Positions 9,240 to 17,312 of a stretch of DNA of 22,792 nt are shown piece after piece. This DNA comes from Actinomortierella ambigua (Eukaryota; Mortierellomycota; Mortierellomycetes; Mortierellales; Mortierellaceae). The notes beneath the pieces were generated by a model. The model was given only the letters and a program-made list of their open reading frames with translations, had not been told where the DNA came from and searched no databases. Both the position numbers and the translations under genes were made by a program. The stretch is from NCBI GenBank assembly GCA_016098155.1, contig JAAAJB010000559.1, positions 1 to 22,792 on the forward strand, read 5' to 3'. How positions within the stretch are numbered: the first letter of the stretch is position 1; each line of letters starts with the position of its first letter.

Positions 9240-10144
9240 TTAGTGATGGTGGGGCTTCTGCTCGAAACGGATACCGCCTAAAATGTCATGGAAGCAACAG
9301 AAAGTGTGAAGAAAAAAAAAAGAAAAGAATGAGTGAATTTCCAAGTTTGATTGCTGAGCATCATCGCACAGAACCACGCCTATCCGTGACCCCGAGCATC
9401 CACAAAGTCTCCTCTCATCTTCACATACAGTAACCGCAGGCGTGGTCACCGGGCTGATCCTATTGAGTGGAATCCGAAGAATAGATGAAAAAAAAAGTGG
9501 GATCTGTCAGTTTCCATAGCTCGTATTTCTAGTATCGTGTAATCTTGACGGGTCCAGAGACCACGAGGTGCCATACCAGGTTGATCCAGACAGCAGGGTG
9601 ACCAAGAGATCCTCCGCCTATGTATGATGGTGCACAAAAAAAATATTCGCTTTGGTTAATCGTCTACAGATCTGAAAACAACAACAAATCCACCCGCAAC
9701 ACCCTTTTTTGCCAAAGCGCTTCATTATCATCCGCCATACCACCGTCGCATCGTGCGCGGCGACCCTCGACCATGCGGATAGGCTCCTCAGCAATCAGCT
9801 CAATGGCGGCTTTTGAGTTGGGCTATGAGGAATGCGGAAGAAAAAAAAAAAGAAGAAAGAAGAGTGATATGTGAGATTTGGAGAACAGCCTTCGCCAATT
9901 GTTTTTTCCTACTACATGCAAATCCTTTTGCCATGAGAGCTACCTGGGCAGCGATATCGGTGTTCTCAAAGCGAGGACCCTTCATGGCCTCGGTCTTGGG
10001 CTGCTGGTTGGGCGACCAGGTGGTCTCTCTGTTCGAGGCCTGCTGCAGATTCGATCGGTTCAAGACCAGGTTCGATGTCGACAGGGCACGGACATTGGAG
10101 GCGCCGAGGCGTGCCAGAGGGCGAATGCACTTGGTGGCGAGCAT
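9240..10144 (-). CDS. NDUFS6: NADH:ubiquinone oxidoreductase (complex I) NDUFS6-type zinc subunit, mitochondrial, 130 aa
   Basis: Five exons: 10144-9944, 9822-9741, 9617-9577, 9459-9429 and 9277-9240. They join in phase to 130 codons plus TAA. The start at 10144 gives a classic presequence (MLATKCIRPLARLG, basic and Ser-rich, through about residue 25); an in-frame ATG at 10306 would add 54 unlikely residues. The middle carries AAIELIAEEPIRMVEGR. The C-terminus carries the zf-CHCC pattern: CDGGGGSLGHP, then WINLDQPGDHACGYCG. The likely Zn ligands are Cys92, His101, Cys116 and Cys119, and the protein ends in three His. NDUFS6 is a peripheral N-module-linked subunit needed for complex I assembly (family knowledge). 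The length matches the family. The codon for Cys119 is split by the last intron, so splicing is needed to complete the zinc site. Having complex I excludes yeasts that lost it, such as Saccharomyces. Confidence 0.93.
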
Positions 10145-10348
10145 GATGTACGAGACGAATGGAGAAGAGGTGTAAAGAGAGGAAAATGCAGGTGGATGAC
10201 TGACTCTTTCAATTCTTCGCGGATGTCCTGTCCGACGGGTCCGAGAGGTGAGGGGGACAGCCAAAACGGGGAAACGATCCACGATTTTGGGTGGCTTGGA
10301 GGCCATGTTTGTCCAGTCCAGCGAGAGATAGAGCGCGAGAAGATGATT

Positions 10349-11461
10349 TTATTCTTTTGGCATGCGTACAGTCCCTTCGATACAAGAAACCACCTCCCCA
10401 CCAATCCAAATATCGCGCCGACTCTCGGGTTTCGACAGATCATCATCATCTCTCTCGACTAGGACGCGTCCGCAACGACCCAGGGCTGTACCTTGCGAAA
10501 CGATGTAGCGAGCCGGTGCCAGGTTGCTCCGGATCAGCCATGTTGCCATGCCAGCACTAACCCAATCGATCAGAAAGAGAAAGGAAAAACAATATAGATG
10601 TTAAGATATCGTCGTATTTGACTACTCGTAAGCAGACCATCAAACACTTCTTGAGCGGCTCCTCGCTTTGTCGTACTTAAATGCCCCTGTGATAGGGTCC
10701 TCGTCAACATTGCCGGCATGGGGAAACGTTCGCACCTCAAACAGCGGCTGCTCTTCCGATCCTCGAGGTGCAGTGACAGTGCTCTCTTGACGCCGATACT
10801 GCCCAATGATTCCAAATTTGAGGTCCCTGGACTGCGCGGTTGGCGTCCGTTTCGCGCGCATGACAGTCTCCACGTCTTTGACAAGTAATGCAAACCATGG
10901 TGATCCCGTCACAATCCACTGTGTGTCCATGACGTCGCGTGATCGATCAAGGCCCATGGCCTCACAGGCGATCATCACCTTCTCTTCCTCCACAGGGCCG
11001 GACCTTAACAGGGGAGGGGCAATAAACGAGATCATTTCCTTTCCCTGTCCTGTAGAAGAAACTCGTATACGCACAAAGCCGATCGAGCACTCCTGGACAA
11101 TCTCGAGGTGGTCAGAAGGAGGAGAAGAAGAAGAACGAGAGGTTGACATGGCTGCCTTGACTGCTCGACCGGTGTGGAGGAGAAACACCTTGCATGTCCC
11201 CAATGTAGGGTGGCCGGCAAATGGGAGCTCGCCTGCTTTCGTGAAGATTCTCACACGGTAGTCAGCCTTGGAGGGGTCGGACGGTGGGAGTAAGAACGTG
11301 GTCTCGGAGAGGTTTGTCCATTGCGCGAAGCGAAGCATCGTTTCATCTCCTGGAATCGGAAGAGCTGGATCCAACGCAACCACCACAGCAAGCGGGTTTC
11401 CGTAGTAACCTTCTCCTGTGAACACATCCACCTGATGAAAGGGGTACTCTGTTGGCAACAT
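10349..11461 (-). CDS. PhzF-family isomerase/epimerase-like protein, copy 1, 330 aa
   Basis: Two exons, 11461-10677 and 10556-10349, with a 120-nt intron (donor AA|GTACGA, acceptor TTAG|T). The N-terminus YPFHQVDVFTGEGYYGNPLAVV is the PhzF opening. NLSETTF contains the catalytic Glu (Glu53), ELPFAGHPTLG the conserved His (His84), and DEDPITGAF the conserved Asp (Asp255). These match the Glu/His/Asp set of bacterial PhzF, and QGTALGRCGRV completes the second lobe. The length is close to the usual ~300 residues, with a Ser-rich insertion at about 105-117 that copy 2 lacks. PhzF members use a diaminopimelate-epimerase fold; bacterial PhzF isomerises a phenazine precursor, but substrates of fungal members are unknown and no phenazine genes are nearby. 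It lies 205 bp upstream of the NDUFS6 start and tandem to copy 2. Confidence 0.9.
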
Positions 11462-11910
11462 GATATGTGCTCTCGCAGCGTGAGGGAGGGGGGTTGGTGG
11501 GAAAATTGAGAACTGAGCACTTAAAATGTGGCACCCTGCTTTTATTTAGGAGTTTTGAGTAAGATTGACTCAAAGAGCAACAAACGGGGAGGGGGGGTTC
11601 TGCTGTGCCGCCACGGTAGTCTAACACTGTTCCTACACCTCATGTACGGCAATGAATAATCCACTCTATTTCTTCGCTGCCCCTCTTCTCAATCCCACAT
11701 ACACACTCAATCATCACGTATGGCACTCCTAACATCATCACCGGAATGGCTGCAAGGCGAAGAAGCTGTTGCAATTGTTCGGAGAGAAGGATAGAAGCAA
11801 CGAGATAAAAAATCTTAATTTTGTTTTCCCACGCCCTTCCAGGATCTATACACGAGTGAGTCAAGAATTGCTTTGTAATCCTTCATTTCTGTTTTCTTCT
11901 TCTCTTTTTC
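11462..11910. other. Intergenic between the tandem PhzF genes
   Basis: 449 bp holding the copy 1 promoter and the copy 2 3' untranslated region. I see no additional gene, tRNA or mobile element. A TTTTCTTCTTCTC pyrimidine run precedes the copy 2 stop codon on the plus strand. Confidence 0.5.
11540..11548 (-). promoter_or_regulatory. TATA-like element of PhzF copy 1
   Basis: AAATAAAAG on the minus strand lies about 80 nt upstream of the ATG at 11461, a distance similar to the clear TATA box of copy 2. It is a weaker match to TATAAA. Confidence 0.25.
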
Positions 11911-12949
11911 TTAGATTCGGACAGTTCCTTGGATGCATTGAGCAATCTCGCCGCCAATCCAGATTTTGCGCTGGTTCGCAGGCACAGTGAGATCCGAATC
12001 ATCGCGCTCGACAATAATGCGTCCGCTGCGTCCCAATGCTGTGCCCTGTGAGGCCACGTACTTTGGTGGGGCCACACCGCTACCAATCAACCATTGCGCC
12101 ATACCCGCACTAAAATTTTAACAAAGAAGATTAAATACAATCAGAATGGGGAGCAAGAGTAAAGGGTAAAAGCCATGGTTACCAATGTCGTCTTCCCCTT
12201 CCCCTTTCTCCCCGGTCTCCACCTCCCACTTACTTGAACGAGCCAGTGACGGGATCCTCTTCGATGCGATCGAGATGAGGAAACGTGCGAACCTCAAACA
12301 GTGGATCCTCAGGTTTGCTGGAAGCGGGATCTCTGGGATATTTGGCGATAATGCCAAACTCATGCGGTCTGGACTTCTCCGTGATCGCACCCTTGGCACG
12401 CATCAATGTCTCCACATCCTTGACCATCAGTGCAAACCAATGTACACCATTGTGGATCCACTGTGTGTCCAACACATCCCGGTCACGGTCGAGACCCATG
12501 GACTCGCACACCGTCCGGACAGTTGCCTCCTCAACAGGACCAGTCTTGAGCAACGGCGGGGCCACAAACGCAATCTGGGTTGACGTCGTGGCCTGGAGCT
12601 CCACCAGACCGACGCCGCATTCTTGGACCACCTTGCGTGGGAATGCTTGTTCCTTCAAATGTTGTAAAAAGACACTGCAGGTACCCAGCGTTGGGTGTCC
12701 GGCGAAGGGCAGCTCCGTGGTCGGAGTAAAGATCCTGACGCGGTAATCGGCCTTGCTTGGGTCCGTTGGTGGGAGCAAGAATGTCGTCTCGGAGAGGTTG
12801 GTCCAGTTGGCAAAGCGGGCCATCTGCTCGGTCGTCGGTACGGGCAGTGACGGGTCCAGCAAGACTACCACAGCGAGGGGGTTGCCATAATAGCCTTTGT
12901 TCGTAAATACATCGACTTGATAGAAGGGATAGGTTGCGACCGGTGACAT
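11911..12949 (-). CDS. PhzF-family isomerase/epimerase-like protein, copy 2, 304 aa
   Basis: Two exons, 12949-12234 and 12109-11911, with a 124-nt intron (donor AA|GTAAGT, acceptor TTAG|T). The intron interrupts the same Asn codon after DPVTGSF as in copy 1. I start at the ATG at 12949 (MSPVATYPFYQVDVF) because it aligns with copy 1 and lies 65 nt below a TATA box; the longer in-frame start at 13084 would place that TATA box inside the CDS. Catalytic-type residues are Glu54 (NLSETTF), His85 (PFAGHPTLG) and Asp232 (EEDPVTG). The C-terminal lobe has QGTALGRSGRI and IWIGGEIAQCIQG. The protein is readily alignable to copy 1 along its length, so the pair arose by tandem duplication. The substrate is unknown; no targeting peptide is evident, so the protein is probably cytosolic. 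Confidence 0.9.
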
Positions 12950-13005
12950 GTTGTAGTAAGAAGAGGAGGGACTGAGGAGTCTTTTTTTTAAAAAAAGTCG
13001 ATGCC

Positions 13006-13014
13006 TCCTTTTAT
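13006..13014 (-). promoter_or_regulatory. TATA box of PhzF copy 2
   Basis: TATAAAAGG on the minus strand lies 57-65 nt upstream of the ATG at 12949. This is a consensus match at a distance that leaves a short leader. Confidence 0.55.
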
Positions 13015-13123
13015 ACTTTTTTTCTAGCTGTGAGAAAATCAGCCCTGTGGGAACAAACTTTGTTGCGATGCTTTCTTCATCCATACCAAGTGCGAGTGAC
13101 TAACTCCTGTAGGTCAACCAGAC

Positions 13124-13160
13124 TGCGCAGCATAGCGTGCATTTTCCACTATGCTGTGCA
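13124..13160. promoter_or_regulatory. Imperfect 12-bp palindrome upstream of PhzF copy 2
   Basis: TGCGCAGCATAG (13124-13135) and CTATGCTGTGCA (13149-13160) pair over 12 positions with one G-T, around a 13-nt spacer. The element sits about 110 bp upstream of the TATA box and about 175-210 bp upstream of the ATG, where a fungal activator or repressor site would be expected. I saw no equally good copy upstream of PhzF copy 1. Confidence 0.35.
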
Positions 13161-13305
13161 ACTAACGCATATCAGGGATGAAAAGAGGGGAACAGAGGAT
13201 TGTTATTGAGGTTACATATGATACATTAGGGAGAAGCTATGATACAGAATGGAGTATGGATAGGGAGGCGGAAGGAAAGGGCGAGTGAATGAGATTGAGG
13301 GTTTT

Positions 13306-14844
13306 CTAGTATGACAGCCGCGAGGCATAGCCCTTCAGGTCCCGCTCAAGGTATCCCTCAATATCCATGAGATGTACATCAAGAGATGACTGGTTCGGGG
13401 CGACTGGGGTTCCTCTTGAAGTCCTGTTGGTACGGTTTGATGGTGATGGAGATGCAGAGGTCTCTGACCCATGAACACCACCTTTACTCACGTGGAGCTG
13501 CGATGGATCGGTCAGACTTGTCAAGGGCGAGGATGGTGCCATGGAGGGCGACAGAGTGGATGAGGTTGGAGACGAATATCGGGTCGTGCGTTTGTGCTCA
13601 GCAAGCACAGTTGATCCCATGTGCTCGATTGGTGATGGATCGATGGGTGACGACGTCAGGGGCGATGGCCCTGATGCACCGGTACCCTTAAGAGACCCAT
13701 TTTGGCTCCGAGATGTGGGATTCTTGATAGTTACTGATCCACGCGCTGGAAGATCGATCTCTCGTCTTGCTCGCTTTGGGGTGCGAGCCTTTTCTCCAGT
13801 GTCGCTCGCGTGTTGCATACAATCCATTCTGGCTAGGGAGCCCTCCTGCACGCTCATCAGCACATTGTCTTCTTGGCTTTGGAATCGCTCCTGGTCCTGG
13901 TCCTGGTCCTGGCCCTGTTCCTTCCTCTTATTCTTCGCCGATGAAATGTCTCCTCTTGCCATCTTGAGACGCTGCTGCTCTCCGAGATCAGGCTTTAAAG
14001 ACTCTGAGAGGGATTCTGGGGCAAAGCTACTTCCTGGCTGTGGGGGTACTGCCGATGAGACACCATGGCCACCGTTTGCAGGGCTGTCTACTGTGTCATC
14101 AAACACGATAGGTGGACTGGATCGTGCAGTGGATCGGCTCAAAGGTGCTGGCAACTGTGTAACTGCCTGAGACTGAGGGTGTTGGCTGGCAGGGTCTGCA
14201 GCCCCATTTGCAGGTGCGGTCGGCTGCTGAGAGGCGCCTTGGCCTTGCAATACATCTGGAGTCACCGGTACTCGGTCCAGTTCCAGTTCGTCCTGGTCAC
14301 TCTCGCCCGATAGCATGGTAGACAGCAGTTGAGAGGCGGAGGCACAGACCTCGGCTTCGTCTGTTCGAACATCGGAAACCTGTCTTGAGAGCACAGGGCC
14401 TTGTTGACCCTTAGCCAACAGTTGGTGGCAAAGAGAGTCAGTCCTCGACGAAGAGGCGGGGTGGCACAGGACTGACTGTGAAGTCTCAGACGACGCTGCT
14501 CGTACTAACGCTTGCCCCGGCAGCTTTTGCTGCGACGGTGCTTCAGTTGTACCACTGCACTCGCCTCGCACGACCTGTTCAGAGGAGGGCTTTTGTGCTG
14601 GCTCGTTGAGCTGCTGCCGAGTAGTGGGACAGCAACGGTGAGGACTCCATGGCGAATACGGCAAAGGGCCAGTGAAGTAGGCAGAGAGCAGCTCCAGCGG
14701 CGCATGCCTGGAAAGCTTGCGTGCCCGACCAAAGACAGGATTTCTCAGGTTACGAAGGCACCAGTCTTGATGGTCGTCTGCATCGCGCTCATTGTCCGAA
14801 TTGCTGACAAGAATGGTGGGCACATGGGGAGGAGGAGGCGGCAT
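13306..14844 (-). CDS. Uncharacterised low-complexity, probably nuclear protein, 512 aa, single exon
   Basis: An uninterrupted frame from MPPPPPHVPTILVSNSD to a stop at 13306. I do not recognise the family. Residues about 9-72 are the most ordered-looking and least biased part (DWCLRNLRNPVFGRARKL, then LELLSAYFTGPLPYSPWSP). The rest is rich in Ser, Pro, Gln, Thr and Asp and is probably disordered. It has many Ser-Pro/Thr-Pro sites, a QDQDQDQ run encoded by CCTGGT hexamers (13888-13911), and basic clusters KNKRK and PKRARR that look like nuclear localisation signals. The C-terminus ends in a short, more structured tail (LDVHLMDIEGYLERDLKGY). The long frame with sensible composition supports a real gene; the divergent neighbour is the transcription factor at 17313. 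A nuclear regulatory or cell-cycle scaffold role would be a guess. Confidence 0.7.
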   Translation of the reverse strand: MPPPPPHVPTILVSNSDNERDADDHQDWCLRNLRNPVFGRARKLSRHAPLELLSAYFTGPLPYSPWSPHRCCPTTRQQLNEPAQKPSSEQVVRGECSGTTEAPSQQKLPGQALVRAASSETSQSVLCHPASSSRTDSLCHQLLAKGQQGPVLSRQVSDVRTDEAEVCASASQLLSTMLSGESDQDELELDRVPVTPDVLQGQGASQQPTAPANGAADPASQHPQSQAVTQLPAPLSRSTARSSPPIVFDDTVDSPANGGHGVSSAVPPQPGSSFAPESLSESLKPDLGEQQRLKMARGDISSAKNKRKEQGQDQDQDQERFQSQEDNVLMSVQEGSLARMDCMQHASDTGEKARTPKRARREIDLPARGSVTIKNPTSRSQNGSLKGTGASGPSPLTSSPIDPSPIEHMGSTVLAEHKRTTRYSSPTSSTLSPSMAPSSPLTSLTDPSQLHVSKGGVHGSETSASPSPSNRTNRTSRGTPVAPNQSSLDVHLMDIEGYLERDLKGYASRLSY

Positions 14845-15482
14845 GGCCAGTGAGAGGGGGAGGGTGGGGGCAACAGCCAGTTGCGAGAAAGAGATGCAAT
14901 GCGATGCGGCAGAGATGGCGTTACAGGGTGGGTAAGTAGGGGAGAGAGAGAGTGAGAGAGAGAGGGAAGGAAGAAGACGAAGAGTTCAAGTAGGGGTGAG
15001 GAGCATGGGAAAGCAAAACTCCTTCCTGTCCAACAAGAAACGCTCTCTCTCTCTCACACCTCACCAAAAGTCGTAGTGGCGCGCGTTTGTCGGGGACAAT
15101 ATAAACAAATCTTGTGTTCTGCTCGTTGGCCTGGAGACTACTGGTGGTCCTAGGCAGGTAGACTAGGCAGGAAGGGTCGCGTGGCCCACCAGCCACTGTG
15201 TGCGTGCAAGCATGCGCTGCTTCTATCCTGGACAGGAGCAGTGGTGGGAACAATGATACCCCCCACCAGCCATATTCATGAAGCGCACTCCGCGAATATA
15301 TGGCCCAGGATATGGGCATGTTTGTCTCGCATGCAAATAGATCAAGCATGGCCGCCGCATATCCCTTGTGCTCGTTAACATCAAGATCAAGGATTGGGAT
15401 ACAAGGATGGGTATGTCAAGGGTACTCTTCCACCCACCTTTGTGACACGACAGACATCGTGCTGTCTAGCGGATCGATGGGC

Positions 15483-15485
<3 letters not shown>

Positions 15486-15522
<37 letters not shown>
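15486..15522. repeat. CT microsatellite
   Basis: An almost pure CT run of 37 nt in the divergent intergenic region, one of several CT/GA tracts there. Such tracts often mark nucleosome-poor fungal promoters, but here that is only a possibility. Confidence 0.9.
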
Positions 15523-16481
15523 GACAGACGAGACTGCGAAGCAGCACCCTTTTGGTATCTGCCCGCATGTTCTCTACCCTTCCCCTTTTTTCTTTGTTGC
15601 TCTCTTCCGATCAATTTGAGGGCATGGCATGAGTATCATAGGCTATGTAGGGGGATGTGCGTCTGTGTGTGTGTGTGTGTGGACAGATGTGGGGCACCCT
15701 TTCTCCCTCCCAAAAAGCCCAATCGCAGGCATGTGAAAGACAGATCGCGCCTGCTCTTCTCGATCTCCCTTTCTCTCTCTCTCTCACTCAACTCTCCTCC
15801 CTCCGAAGGAGGACGTACGTTCAGTACCACGCAAAAAAAAAAAAAAGTCTGAAAAGTACCCTCGTTCTCCTCCTTTACTTTCTACCGCTCCTGGCCCTTG
15901 GATTCGGAGAAAAATACGCGGATCTATTCTATCGCTGCATGCAACCTGTTATGTCTCTTTCTTACCCCCCCCCCCTTTCCCTCCACTCTTTGCTTCTCTT
16001 TCTTTCACCGGCAGACACTGACTAACTTGCCGTTTCCCAAGACGAACACGATGGATTCTCTTTCCTTGCGAAAGGAATCATACCAATAGAATCACGTTCG
16101 ACGAGAAAGAATGAAGCTATCGGCTCTCTGTTGTTGTTATTTGGTTGTTCCTGCAGCTGCAATTGTTTGTTTGTCTCGGTCTGTGGAGTCGAGGCAAGGA
16201 TAAGTTGCCATGCCAGCAGCTGAATGGTAACAAAGAGTCGTATGTTCGGGTGTTCACCGCTGCATTGATGGCTCTTGAATGGGAGGCAGAGAAAGAAAGG
16301 AAGGAAGGAGAGACAGAGAGAGAGAGAGCAAGAGACAGGTCGGTTGTTTGTGTCCCCCTCGCCTCTCAGTGTCCAACATAGAACGAGGTGTCTACATGGT
16401 GGAAACACAAAGAGGGGCAACACAAATGGCTTTGTCATTGTTATATACTACGCGGATATTCATATAGCCCCAACCTACTAA

Positions 16482-16537
16482 GTCTCTCTCATTCTTTCTC
16501 TCTCTCTCATTCTCTCTCTCTCTCTTTTCTCTCTCCT
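16482..16537. repeat. Interrupted CT-rich tract
   Basis: Several CTCTCT blocks separated by CATT and TTTT over 56 nt, upstream of the transcription factor leader. Confidence 0.8.
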
Positions 16538-16794
16538 TCAAATGCCGTCTATCTGGTATCCCCATTTGGCTGGCGGGGTGCGAGGAGCCAGGCCACTGTA
16601 CCAGCTGGACAGTTGGTGCAAGTGGGTGGAGGCCTTGCTGAGTTTGGAGAGGAGGAAGAAAAAGAGGAGGAGGAGTGACGCTAGAGGTGCTGGGATATGC
16701 GGCGGCGGAGAGGAACATACGGGTGTCTTGAAATAAAAGTAAATGAACGAATGCCCTTTCCCCCCTCTCTGCTGGGCTGGGGAAGCGGCCGTTC

Positions 16795-16814
16795 TTTTTT
16801 TTTTTTTTTTTTTT
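16795..16814. repeat. 20-nt T homopolymer
   Basis: An uninterrupted T20 followed by a C-rich run and more T runs through about 16870. Such tracts exclude nucleosomes in fungal promoters (general knowledge), so this may be part of the transcription factor's promoter or leader. Confidence 0.85.
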
Positions 16815-17312
16815 CTTTCCCCCCCCAAACTCTTCCACCCCCCGTCTGCTTTTTTTTTCTTTTTTTTCCCCATTCCCCTCCCCCAACCCAGACTCTTTTT
16901 TCTCTCTTTGTCTCATTGGCATCAACGCATTCTCCATCTCCAATCCTCTCCTGCCTCTTGCTTCTTGCCATTCACGCTTCCTGTCCGTCTGCCTATCTGC
17001 CTGTCTGTTTGTCTGTCTGTCTGTGTCTCCCGTCCCTGTCGCTGTCTTTGTCGTCGTCTCGACCTTGTCCAAAAGGGAACAGTCCTTCCTCTCTCTCTCC
17101 TCTTTCCCCTTCCGCTTGAGGAGAAGCTCTCTCTCTCTCTCCCTTCTCACGCCTCACTCCGACCCCACCTTTGGTCTGCACAATTACTTGCAGCACCACC
17201 TCATTCTCCTCTGCCTTCATTTCCCGTTCGCTCCAGCCCAGCTTCTCTTCCCTTTCTCACTCCTCCTCACACGAACCCACCTTCCACCACTTGACAATCC
17301 TTACCGACAATA

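Larger units (their letters stand above)
12950..13305. other. PhzF copy 2 promoter and 3' flank of the orphan gene
   Basis: 356 bp with the TATA box and palindrome listed separately and a poly-T/poly-A pair near 12981-12995. No extra ORF or RNA gene is seen. Confidence 0.5.
14845..17312. other. 2.5-kb divergent intergenic region with simple-sequence tracts
   Basis: It separates the orphan gene (-) from the transcription factor (+) and should contain both promoters. Tracts seen: GA at 14941-14966, CT at 15486-15522, GT at 15664-15681, an A run near 15834-15846, a C run near 15966-15975, CT at 16482-16537, T at 16795-16814 and CTGT-like units at 16981-17026. No credible coding exon, tRNA or repeat element was found. 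The last ~560 nt look like a transcribed leader. Confidence 0.55.

Noticed and set aside
10145..10306. A longer NDUFS6 start at 10306
   Set aside because: The added 54 residues do not look like a presequence, while the ATG at 10144 begins a standard mitochondrial one.
10349..12949. A phenazine biosynthesis cluster suggested by the PhzF genes
   Set aside because: No other phz-like gene is nearby, and PhzF homologues occur widely in eukaryotes without phenazine production.
12950..13084. A longer PhzF copy 2 start at 13084
   Set aside because: It would place the TATAAAAGG box inside the coding region, and the extra residues have no match in copy 1 or in the PhzF fold.
15303..15480. Short inverted repeats in the divergent intergenic region
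   Set aside because: The stems are only 5 bp and many such pairs are expected by chance in 2.5 kb.
16743..17294. A 183-codon plus-strand frame just upstream of the transcription factor
   Set aside because: It is made of Phe/Pro/Ser/Leu from CT and T tracts, with no domain; it is better explained as promoter or leader sequence.
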